This document shows positions 47,975 through 58,369 of a stretch of DNA of 64,000 nt, in pieces; the stretch's first letter is position 1, and each line of letters begins with the position of its first letter. The position numbers were made by a program, and so were the translations under genes. Below the pieces are notes generated by a model, which had not been told where the DNA came from, searched no databases, and saw nothing but the letters and a program-made list of their open reading frames with translations. Source of the stretch: Cladobotryum mycophilum (taxonomy: Eukaryota; Ascomycota; Sordariomycetes; Hypocreales; Hypocreaceae); assembly GCA_036429605.1 (NCBI GenBank), contig JAVFKD010000015.1, positions 372,001 through 436,000 of the forward strand, in the 5' to 3' direction.

Positions 47975-48968
47975 CTCACTTACACAAACTGCCAACCATG
48001 AGCAGCATCTCTATAGTAATGCGCATTAAAGGGTAGTAGAGCGTCGCATTATTTCACGTGTCAATGGCTCTTTTCTATTGACTACACAAAATAGTATTTT
48101 ACTCTAAGATTCGTCAATTGATGATGCGAAGTTTCGCCCCATCATGAATCTATGATGGATCGTCCATGGTGACATGCGAACATGTCGAGTCCCCAAACGA
48201 GATACCCTAGAAGCAGGAAATAGCGACAATGCGTTTGCGATAGAACTCCACCACTAAAATGACCTGCATATCCTCTGTTTAATGGAAAAGTTTTGGGAAA
48301 TATTTGTGCAGTCACAGAATACTACGTGTGATGGTGTTGTTCTTCATTGAGTTTTCAATCAATGAAAAATTAGGAGTATTGGCGTTCGCTTGCTTGCTTG
48401 CTCCGTCAAAAAGAGCATCACTTCACGATACCTGGACCGCTAAATTACAGTGACCCAACTACCAGGTAGTACGATTACCCCACGTATGTACACCGCGCTG
48501 GAATGGTGAATCGTTAAGTGGGGTTCTCTTCACCTTGGATTCCAATCTCGAATACGTTCATGTCCTAAAGTAGCAAAGATGCTCAGTAAATAGAGAGCTC
48601 GACTTGATAAAAACACCTTCCTCCAACTGTAGCTTGACTTTAATGCGTATTTACACATATACACATATACAAGTAATACCTCCAGGTCTATTAGAGACGC
48701 ATTGCCATCATTGTTTAGTGTCCTGGCCTGATCGAGATTGATGGATGTACTTGTAACAATGACGAATCCTTGGATATTGTGGCCTGTGCTCAACGCTACG
48801 TCACAAGACAGATCAGAGCGCGGCTAAAGGTGCGGTATGGCGTTTCTACCTTGAACAACATTTCTAGCTTCACCTCTTGTTCATGGCAAAGCTCGACAAA
48901 GCTCTCTCTACCTACGTCAAACCTCGCAACACACAACAGCCGTCAACAAGAAGACATGAGGAAGCATC

Positions 48969-51827
48969 ATGTTCGGAGATGATGAGAAAAAGAAGTGCGA
49001 TCCGCGGGTTTACATCACACCTGCTTCCAAGACGCTCAAGGACCTCGAAGTACAGCTAGTCCTGTCTTTTACCATTGGCATTTCAGCCTTTGTTGCCTTT
49101 TGCGTAAGCCCCATCCGCAAACCAAAAAAAAAAGAAAAAAAAGAAAAAGTATCCAGAGACTTACCGAAATCCCTTTTCTTCCTTTCTAGATACTTCGCCC
49201 GCGATGGCCCTCCCTATACGCTGCGCGCAAGCGGCGCCTCGACCCCAGAATCGGCCTTCCGGCGCTGACCGACTCGTTTTTTGGATGGATCCCGGGGCTG
49301 TATAGAGTTACCGAGGAACAAATCTTGGCCTCTGCTGGCCTCGATGCGTTTGTGGTATGTCAATCAAGCACTCGAAAAGAGAGAAATGCATATATATACA
49401 TATATAGTGAAAGCGAGGGGCACTAATTCTTTGCAGTTCTTGACCTTTTTCAAAATGGCCATTCGACTCTTTGCTACCATGGCCTTCTTTGCCATTGTCG
49501 TCCTGTGGCCAATCAACTATCGCTACCGAAACTTCCAATCATTCTTCAACATTACTGATCCTGACCCGGACGATCCGCAGGATTGGCATGTCCGGTACAG
49601 CCCCGTCCATTTACCCATCGGCCAGATGAACATGCTCGGGGACGAGCCCTCAAAAGATCGGAGTCGGGAGCGTACATGGTTGTGGGCATACGTCGTCTTT
49701 ACCTACTTTTTTGTCTTCCTGACTCTCTATTCCATCAACATAGAGACATTTCGAATTATTGGCTATAGACAAGACTACCTGGGATCGCAGTCAACCGTCA
49801 CCGATCGAACGTTTCGCCTAACGGGCATTCCGACTTCCTTTCGATCCGAACCTCGCATCCGAACATTGATCGAGAAGCTGGGGATCGGTAAAGTGTCGGC
49901 CGTGAATTTGTGCCGGGACTGGAAGAAGCTAGACCATCTCGTGGAGGAGAGACTTCAGATTCTCCGAAAGCTAGAGGCAGCGTGGGCGAAGCATTTGGGA
50001 CATCAGCGGGTGTCGACCAACGGCTACACTTCTTCCTTTCCAAACAGCCAAAGCGACTCGTCGGGCAGCGACTCGCAAGGACTAGATGGCAATGAAGATG
50101 ATGGGGAAAATGGTCGTCTCCTTGGGGGCATGAATGGAACTCATCTATCCGAGGGCGACCGACCGCAAATCACCGTACGATATGGTATCTTCGGGTTTCG
50201 AAGCCGAAAAGTTGATGCGATTGATTACTACGAAGAGAAGCTTCGGAGGATGAATGAGAGAGTCGTCGAGGCGAGAAAGGAGGAATATGCGCCTACCGAC
50301 ATGGTTCTCGTTACAATGGACTCGGTCACGTCCTGTCAAATGGTCACACAGGCTCGGATCGACCCTCGACCTGGCCGCTTTTTGACAAAAGCTGCGCCAG
50401 CACCCTCCGACTTGGTATGGAAGAACACTTATGAGCGTCGGGGAGTACGTCGATTGAAGTCGTGGGCTATCACCCTCTTCATCACCTTTCTCACCCTCGT
50501 CTGGATTTTCCCTACGGCTTTCCTGGCATCTTGGTTGAGCATCTGCACCCTCAAGACATATGCCCCTTCGTTTTCGCATTGGCTCGAGGGACATTCGACC
50601 ATTCACTCCCTCTTCCAGAACGGTCTGCCCACTCTGGTGGTCTCGTTTCTCAACGTTGCGGTCCCGTATCTCTACGATTGGCTCTCTAACCGCCAGGGCA
50701 TGATCTCCCACGGTGACGTTGAGCTGTCTCTTGTCTCGAAAAACTTCTTCTTTACATTCTTCAACACCTTCTTTGTCTTTGCAGTTTCCCGCACAGGGTT
50801 CGATTTTTGGAGCGTTCTTCAGGGCTTCCTAAAAGACACTAGCCAGATTCCTGCCGCCATCGCTGCTGATGTCGACCAGCTATCCATCTTCTACATCAAC
50901 TTTATCATGCTTCAGGCCATTGGTCTCATGCCCTTCAGAATATTGGAGATTGGAAGCGTGTTCCTCTTCCCCATCAACCGATTCCTGGCCAAGACACCGC
51001 GAGATTATGCTGCTCTTCACAAACCGCCTACTTTCCAATACGGCTTCTACCTGCCAACGGCACTGCTTGTCTTTAATCTGTGCATCATCTACAGTGTTTT
51101 GACGCGAGGCTTTGTCATTCTCGTATTTGGAACCGTGTATTTTTCACTCGGCTACTTTACCTACAAGTACATGGTCTTGTATGCCATGGATCAGCCGCAG
51201 CACGCCACAGGACGGGCTTGGCCACTCATCTGTTATCGAATCGTTATTGGCCTTTTGGTATTTGAAGTGGTCATGGTCGGGCAGATCGCCTCATTGGCGG
51301 CGTTTGTGCAATCGGTGGTGATTCTACCTCTCATCCCCTTTACGATATGGTACAGCTACTACTACAAGAGGCGTTTTGACGGGTTGATGAAGTATATCGC
51401 GTTGCGGGCCATACAGCACAATGATCATGGAGAGGATGAAGCGATAGTGGAAGAATCTGACGAGGAAGATGAGGCCAGCCCGACGCGGTCTCGCTCACGA
51501 GTCTTGTTGCGACGGGGCAGCACGCTTGATGAGTTGAAAGAAAGGGGGCAGACGTTTGTTAACCCAAGTCTTACCGTTCCGTAAGTTTACACGTCTTCCC
51601 ATTGTTTTTTTTTATTTAGGATTTTTGCTAACCGTTTTTATAGACTAGAGCAACCGTGGGTATATAAAGACCCACCTCCGCTTCTCAGGGATGATGAGAC
51701 TGTGGATGAATCAGGGCGAAGCTCGCGTATTTTGCAACCGGCGCTGATCTTGCCGAACGCAGACAGTTCGCTAGGTATTGGGGACGATAATGTGTGGATA
51801 GACCAGAGACGAAGGAACTCATCATGA
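48969..51827 (+). CDS. CSC1/RSN1-type osmosensitive cation channel (TMEM63/OSCA family)
   Basis: Predicted multi-pass membrane channel of the DUF221 family, which passes Ca2+ and other cations on osmotic or mechanical stress. Four exons: 48969-49103, 49190-49354, 49437-51580 and 51644-51827, 875 aa, phases consistent. It has the N-terminal RSN1 domain with a first helix (LVLSFTIGISAFVAF) and the LRPRWPSLYAARKRR motif. Two helices near residues 110 and 180 follow. A cytosolic PHM7-type domain runs from about 190 to 430 (TLIEKLGIGKVSAVNLCRDW, TDMVLVTMDSVTSCQMVTQA), with an acidic Ser/Asp linker inside. Then come about seven helices, including SRTGFDFWSVLQGFLKDTSQ, the usual PSLP-type region. 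The C-terminal tail is acidic and Arg/Ser-rich. The family member is not assignable more closely. It stands alone between a long empty region and the F-box gene. Confidence 0.92.
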
Positions 51828-52546
51828 GATGAATAATGGGGCAAGTCGTTTTAGAATGCATCGTTGATGGCGCTTGGGTATTGGGAAATGGGCCGCTCAG
51901 GGTTGGAGGCCTGTTGTTATTGGGTTTCATGTCGTGGATGTTGTGTTACAGCGTGCTATAGTTACACTAGCATTAATTGGTCGCCACCTTTCTTATTAAT
52001 ACACATCGTTCATGTTTCACGACCTGTGTCGTATGGCAAGAATGATACCATGAGACTTGACATTGTATGACAACATTGTGCTTATCTTGCTTGCGTTGTT
52101 GTGGGAAGAAGAGCCGGGAGGCAGGTGCAGCCGTGGGAACATGGTCACCTCATCGAGAGAGAGAACCGCCACCTGTAAATTCTCGTACGTTGTTGTACAT
52201 ACTCTGCTCATCCTAGAACCCAAGCATCTTTAACCATCAACCCCAAGCCTCCGCCTCGGGGGCTGCTTGCAAGACGTCGTCTCAAATATTCGTGTCGAGG
52301 GGCGTTGCGGGAACTCGGCCGACCAGATCGAGGACGGCCTCGCAGCGACCCGCAAACCGACCCGGTGATACCATGGCCGTTATCGCCTTGGTGACGAGTA
52401 GTGACCGTCGGATATTCGCCTTGCCTGGGCAGCTGGCGGATGTTGAGAGGGTGTATGGAAGTGATTATGGTCCCGGGGAGGAATATGGTCGGTGATGATG
52501 AAGAAGAAGAAGAAGAAGATGATGATGATTCTGCGGTGAGGAGAAT
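51828..52546. other. Intergenic region before the F-box gene
   Basis: It contains the channel 3' UTR and the F-box promoter. A GAA/GAT trinucleotide tract at about 52498-52529 precedes the F-box start. A 5' exon for the F-box gene could lie here (a frame opens at 52373), but I cannot show one. Confidence 0.4.
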
Positions 52547-54885
52547 ATGGGGCTAATGATGATGCAACGCGCAGACTTTCCGATGTCGATGAGACTGCCA
52601 ACGGAGATTATCCAGCAAATATATCATCTCCTATCACCGGTGGACTTTAACGCTGCGCGTCATTCGTGCCGATCTTGGTACATGGCGTCAGTCGACCGTG
52701 CACTGCTCACGCGCATGCTAAAGCAAGGAGGGTGGTGGAGCAGCCTGCTGAGGATCCTGTCCCCTATGAATCTCGCCCGAACCCCCGGCGTTAACCAGGA
52801 GAATGTGATGAGCAAATAGATCTCTCGAGAGTGCAATTTGATGAATCTCAGAAGGAGTGCGTTTGCGGGAGTGGGCTGCACCGACTTTAGTGCGCTCGCG
52901 CCTGGATGTCGGCCTGGGGCGCTGCATGGAGTCATTGCTTTTACAGTGAGCCTCTGCGGGCGTTTTCTGATGGCTGTGCATGGCCGGATTGTGTACATGT
53001 ACGAGCTCAATCATGCGTGTCATCGCGGTCGATCTATTTGGCCTATCCCGCCGAACCGTCAGCGAGGCATGCCGCTGGGACTCGTTCGACCCGTCACAAG
53101 AATCATTTGTCCCCGAAGAGTCATTTCCTGCAGCATGGACACGTCGGCCGGACGCTATGCCGCGGCCTTTTTGATGGAAGGGCGTGTTGGCATGGTATGC
53201 GACATCATGGCCGAGAGAATAGGCGGCGCCTCGAGCCCGGGGACAGCCAATTTCTCCAACCAGGGGTCTGGCTCCAACTCCCGGAGCTCTGCTGATAGCT
53301 CTTCTCCTCCAAGTCGGTGCATTTGTCGTGAGCGGTCTCCTGATGCCGCCCCGCCGGTTGAGTCTGGTCCAAGATCCGTATACCGAAACATTTGCCACTC
53401 GGATGACCCGCCTCGATCGGTCGCCATCTGCCCCCAGCGGAGCTGCGTGGCATTCGGATGCTCTGCTGGTATTGAGCTTCACTAGGTGGATGCTCTGACT
53501 GGCCAAGACCTCAGCAGGTGGTTCCCGCTCACATCACCAAGTGACTTTCTCTACTTTCTTCCTCCCCGCAGGGGCATAGATACGGCGAGGAAGCTGAGAC
53601 TGATCAGTTCTGCTGGCGGGCTGGGGAGTCTCCTTGACCCGACAACCAATATGCTGCATGGCTTCAATAACACAAGACTGATGGGGCTAGAGAGATTAAC
53701 GGCCATGGCGTACCTGAATCCTGCGCCGTGGCACCTAACGGCCGGCGTTGACGGCGACATGGTTACGCCGAGTCAGGCGCACGAAGGTCCGCCGCAGGAA
53801 GAGTTTCTGAGCCAGAATGTGCCGCCAGACAGTCCGCTTCGGAGAATATCCGCGGCCAGTGCTGACCACTTTCGAGCCATTCCGCTCAGCGACGGCTATC
53901 ACATTCTGTTTACCGATCCCAATCGCGGAAACCTGTGTCTCGGGACTGATGCACCCGTGGGGTCCCTGACACGCTTACTTGGCAAGGCATCATTTCGACC
54001 ACCTGCGAATGCGGTTTCGCCCATGCCGCTGCTCTACGCTGCAGGGGCAGATACACGACATGGTGTTCGTGTGGTTGCCACATTTGCGGTTGGTGATGGG
54101 TCGAGTCTCGGACGGCATGCAGACAGGGATCCCTGCTTACCCGTCATTGATGTCTCAGCTTCGAAAACTAGAAGTAACAACAACAACAACAACAACAACA
54201 AACAGCTGATTATGTTTTACACGGTTCCGCCAGATGTGTTTCATGACATGACCCGAGCCAGCTCGACGACGTCTCGGTCGTTTGGGGACTATGGCTCGGG
54301 GGAACGAGAGCACTGGCTGCCAGACCAGAGCTACTACGGCCCGATGGACGTGTTCAGCGCAACGTTTGGAAACAGCCCCCCGCGTATCCGCTGGAGATTG
54401 ACGGGCAAGCGGTGGCGGTTTGCAGCCATGTCAGCGAGCTGGGGCTCGATTCGTCCCCGGATTTAATTATCTGGGCGTTGAGTGCCGAAGGGTGGGCGAA
54501 AACGTGGGCGATTGATACCGGGCGCCATGACCAATGGACGATGACCTCGGTGCAACCAGACGGGAGCATCCGGCGTTTCTCGCAAGTAGATGCAGATGGC
54601 GGCGACGTCGCAATGTCCGATAGTCCCCCGTTGGACATGTCGCGCCCGGAGATGAGCAGACCGGATCTCGACCTGTTTGACGGGGCGGCAACAGGGGGTT
54701 TGGCAGAGACGTACTTGTACAGTGGCAACGCAGAGGCAGAGGCAGAGACAGCAGAGGGAGAGGCAGACGTGCATCGTGTCCTTGTGCATGAGGTGCAGCT
54801 GCAGAACAGAGTGGAGAATACCGTCAGCATTGACATTGTGGAGGAAACGAGTGGAATAACAAGGGTGGAGATTGACGTTGGGTAA
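52547..54885 (+). CDS. Large F-box protein, interrupted by two in-frame UAG codons and one frame break
   Basis: Likely substrate adaptor of an SCF ubiquitin ligase. The F-box is MRLPTEIIQQIYHLLSPVDF followed by NAARHSCRSWYMAS. The downstream region resembles the long beta-rich C-terminal part of a fungal F-box family: RSVAICPQRSCVAFGCSAG, LTGQDLSRWFPLTSPSDFLY, AIPLSDGYHILFTDP and WALSAEGWAKTWAIDTG. The frame is open for 780 codons except for TAG at 52817-52819 (MSK/ISREC), TAG at 53483-53485 (IELH/VDALTG) and a one-base break in a C6 run at 54376-54381, where SATFGNSPP must join YPLEIDG. The second UAG stands where I expect Trp from the family. An (AAC)n run encodes poly-Asn near 54176. No frameshift mars the 1.8 kb before the C run. 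It may be a young pseudogene, or a gene whose UAG codons are edited to UGG in mRNA. Confidence 0.75.
54176..54201 (+). repeat. (AAC)n run encoding poly-Asn
   Basis: About eight AAC units lie inside the F-box gene and give an asparagine run. In-frame trinucleotide expansion leaves the frame intact. Confidence 0.85.
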
Positions 54886-55051
54886 GATGGGGAGTGAGAG
54901 TGGGCGTGAGAGTGGGAGAGTGGGAGAGTGGGCGTGAGATGTGGCATGTGGGATGATGAATGCCCACGGGATGATTATGCTTAAATGGTATGTTTACGGC
55001 AGTTGTTAGATTGGTAGACGATTACAGTAGTATTCTTGATTACGTTGTGCA

Positions 55052-55085
<34 letters not shown>
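55052..55085. repeat. (GAT)11 microsatellite
   Basis: About eleven GAT units lie downstream of the F-box gene. Confidence 0.9.
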
Positions 55086-56770
55086 GTGATGTTTGTATTT
55101 GTAGTAGTTGATTGGTGAGGGACATGGTGTTGTCAGTAGTATTGGATTTACAGACCAACAAGGTAGCATCAGGGAATCTAGAAGAGATGCATGCTTGCTT
55201 GGTACGGTTGATGATGGGTACGAGCATGTATGTAGGACCCTTTTCCAGACTAAAAAAAGGGGGCGACGTAAGCAAAGGCAATAATACAAGTAAGAGGTAC
55301 TAATAATACTACCTACTACTCCGTACTTGTAATCATCATTGTTGCTTGCACACGCACACACACGGGGATAGACACAGACAGAGAAACCTCGGCGCGCTAG
55401 CTATATCTAGGATACCCGTATGTACGGGGTAGTTGTGCTTGGGATGTGATGTGATGTGTAGGCTTTGGTTTTAGGGGGTTTGAGGATTGGATGCCTGTTT
55501 GTGTTTGCGATGTTTATGGTGTTTGTGTCTGTGTTTGTGGTGTTTGCCATGTTTGCAGTGTTTGTCGTTTGTGTTTCACTTCCGCGCGTCCATCACCGTT
55601 TGTCTTCTTCCCGAGAAAAGCCAAGCCAACAAAGACGGGACAACAAACCAACAAACACAGACGGCACCAACCGAAGGGGAGAGAGAAGATGCAGAAGAGA
55701 GGGGGGCGGGAAAGGGAGAGAGGAAAAGGGAAAGGAAAGAAAAAAGGAAGTACCCACCCAGTCTCCTGGAAATTTTCCCGATCTTGACGAATGGGTTGAT
55801 CTTATTTGTCCATTGAGGGGATCCGCAATTTTGAAAGGGGGTGTGTGTGTGGTGTTGATGATTTCTTTTCTCTCTTTTTTTTTTTTTAATTCTCTTTTTT
55901 CTTCTCTTTTTCTTTCTTTTTTCTTGGGATTTTTATTTTATTTATTTTATTTATATTATTTTAGTTTTTAGTTTTATTTTGTTGTTGTTTTCTCATGCAT
56001 GTATGCGTTGAGATCCCCGTTGTTACATGCAAGTAGGCAGTATACAGCGCCTTTCTTCTTCTCTTTCTTTCCTTTTTTTCTTTCCTTTTTTCTAGGGCGG
56101 GTGAGGTTGGTGAGTGAGTGAGTGCCGTTTGGGAGGTGTGCGTGCCAGTGCGTCGGTAACTTTGAGATCCATGTCAGGCACCAGGAAGGAGCCCTGGAGC
56201 CCTTTTGTAAGTTGCAAGGGGGAGGGGGTGCGTTTGCGTGATTACTACAAGTAGGTACCTAGCATCCATATGAGAAGGGGGTGTCTTGCCATCACACGCA
56301 AACAGGAGGACTCCGCGGACTTGATACAAAGAAAAAAACAAAACGTCGGACTGATGCCTTATTTGTTTAATTTTTATTCGTCACTTTTGTTTGTTTGCTT
56401 GTTTGTTTTGTTTGTCTGTCCGTTTGCTTGACCAGCCACGAAACATACGGTCCGACGGATTGCTACCTTTAAAAAAGGGAAATGTAACCTGGTCATATTC
56501 CCACGTGATGATATCCATGCCTTGCGTGGCAGCCCACAGACATAACCTGGGAAACGCACATGCAACCACGCATGCACCCACGCACCCGCGCACCCACACC
56601 CCAGAAATGAGACAGGCCCCCTTTGCTTGGAAACGACTCAGGGTCTCATTTCTGGAGAGAAGGAAAGAGAAAGAAAAGAAAAAAAGGGATTGGCGGTGAC
56701 TGGGGGTGTTGGAGAGGATAGATGAGGGGAGAGGGGTAGGGAAGGAGTTTAGCCGTTCTGTGAGTGCAGC

Positions 56771-56789
56771 AAAAAAAAAAAAAAAAAAA
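56771..56789. repeat. A19 homopolymer
   Basis: Nineteen consecutive A in non-coding DNA. I see no target-site duplication or retroposed body around it. Confidence 0.85.
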
Positions 56790-57086
56790 CGGGTTGAAAT
56801 GTTTGCTTGTGCTAATAATAATACCTAGTAATCCGTGGCATCCCAATGTATTTATATATAGACGTGGGATACTGCCTGGAATCTTTCCCCCCCCATTTTC
56901 TTTTTTTTGTTGAATGCAATTATATATTTTCTTCTTCTTTATTGTCTTGTCATTTATTATTATTATTAAATTTATTGATTGTTTATTGTATCGACATTCC
57001 TTTCCAGAAACAAAAATTCATCTTGGGTTCGTTCTTTGGTTGGACATCCTTTGCAGAGACAAGTGGCTGTGGTTTTTAAGGACAAG

Positions 57087-57935
57087 ATGACTGCGTCTAG
57101 GTGAGTTTATTTCTTTGTGGGATATGCATATCCATGTTGCATTTCTACGCATAACATTCCTTTTCTTTCTTTCCCTCTCTCTCTCCCGCTGCCTCTCCAC
57201 ATTTTACCCCCCTCGTGTATTCCTCATGCGCTCCTCATGCATTCTTCATCATGCACTCCTCCCCATGCAACCCCCTAACCATTTCGACTGACTGACAAAC
57301 ATCTCACCTTGTCTCCCTCCCCTATAGTAGTAGTCCCCAGCAAAAAGCCATCGACATGGTCAAGAACAAGACCAGAGTCTCCCAGCAGCAGGTCGAAGCC
57401 GTCTTCGATGGCCTGCAGGCCGTGGACCCGGACTTCATGCTCGGCCGGTGGGCGTCGGGCTATCTGAACACGGGGCACCACATCAACGATAAGATGGACA
57501 CGATGAAATGGGCCGGCAAGGCGTTCAATTCGGTCGACGACGTGGACCCCGTGTTGTCGTATAATGAGTGCGGGGAGAGGGTGCCGGATGCAAAGTATGG
57601 CAAGGCGACGGTGAGTTTTCCTTTTCTTTTCTTTTCTTTTCTTTTCTTTTCTTTTCTTTTCTCCTCTCTTCTCTTCTTTTCTCTTCTTTTTCTTCTTTTT
57701 TCTTCTTTTTTCTTCTCCCCCTTGAAATGGAAATTGTTAGGCTGACTCGAGGTTCTCGGCGTAGCTCAAGGAGGTCAAGCTCAGAGGCGTCGTCACCGCG
57801 GCCATGGTGTACGACAGCATGCCAATCATCGACGGGTTCAAGAAGGTGACGGATGACATTGTCCTTGGGATGATGGATACAAAGGCGCCCGAGTATGCGC
57901 CGGCCTATTTCTTTTACTTGGAGAGGTTGAAGTAG
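57087..57935 (+). CDS. GXWXG/DUF4334-domain protein
   Basis: Small protein of 155 aa. Exons 57087-57100 (14 nt), 57328-57610 and 57765-57935; introns 57101-57327 and 57611-57764 keep frame. The short first exon ends in AG and joins a T to give MTASSSSPQQKAIDM. The N-terminal GXWXG-type motif is seen in DPDFMLGRWASGYLNTGHHI and the DUF4334 part in AAMVYDSMPIIDGFKKVTDD with VLGMMDTK. YFFYLERLK ends the protein. The family is found in bacteria and fungi, often as small stand-alone proteins of unknown function. The second intron is almost entirely CTTTT repeats. No functional link to the neighbouring genes is evident. Confidence 0.85.
57621..57661 (+). repeat. (CTTTT)n pentanucleotide repeat in an intron
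   Basis: Eight CTTTT units lie in the second intron of the DUF4334 gene. Further CT-rich sequence continues to about 57715. Confidence 0.9.
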
Positions 57936-58369
57936 ATGGGGTCTTGGGTTCATGGATACCATCGACGGGTGGGAGGAGGGACCAGAAGAGGGACGAGAAG
58001 AGAGACAAGAAGAGAGATGAGAAGGGAGACAAGGAAGGGGACGAAAAGAGGGGGTGTTTGTGTGCTTTCGACTGGTTGAGACTTGTATTTTAATTTGTTT
58101 TATTGTGATATTAATATGAGACGTGTGGGGAAGATGACTTGAATGGCGATTGGTGTTTCAATGTACTGGATGTAAATGTTGGACAGAGTATAGCAAGTCT
58201 GATTGAAGGACTGGAGATAACAGGGAGGAAACGTAGGAGGGATGAAATGATGGCATTGCCAATATACTGTAGTAATCCCCCCAAGCTACAAGGCAAGCTT
58301 TTTGGTGCACAGTGAACCCGGTGTACCCAAAAAGACACTTTTACTTCATCATCTTACACGGCTTCTCTA
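57936..58369. other. Intergenic region
   Basis: It starts with GAGA/GGGA-rich imperfect repeats (57970-58050), then AT-rich sequence without a supported gene. Confidence 0.45.

Larger units (their letters stand above)
41416..48968. other. Very long gene-poor region
   Basis: About 7.5 kb without a well supported gene; only one doubtful small frame (43998-44278) is listed. It contains GA, ATG and TG microsatellites, C and G homopolymers (near 45271 and 46980), and many short TACCTA/TAGGTA palindromic words around 42130-43180. The last kilobase should hold the promoter of the channel gene. Frames up to 262 codons here are low-complexity shadows of GA-rich DNA. Confidence 0.4.
54886..57086. other. 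Intergenic region rich in simple repeats
   Basis: This region holds a GAT microsatellite, T-rich tracts (55861-55970), A19 at 56771-56789 and purine-rich blocks. Frames of up to 168 codons here are low-complexity and not supported. The 3' end holds the promoter of the DUF4334 gene, with TATATA near 56855. Confidence 0.45.

Noticed and set aside
55465..55971. 168-codon frame rich in Val/Phe and Lys/Arg/Glu
   Set aside because: It is made of TG/TTTG and GA-rich simple sequence ending in a T tract, not a gene.
56771..56789. A19 as the tail of a retroposed element
   Set aside because: No element body, no target duplication, and many other simple runs nearby.
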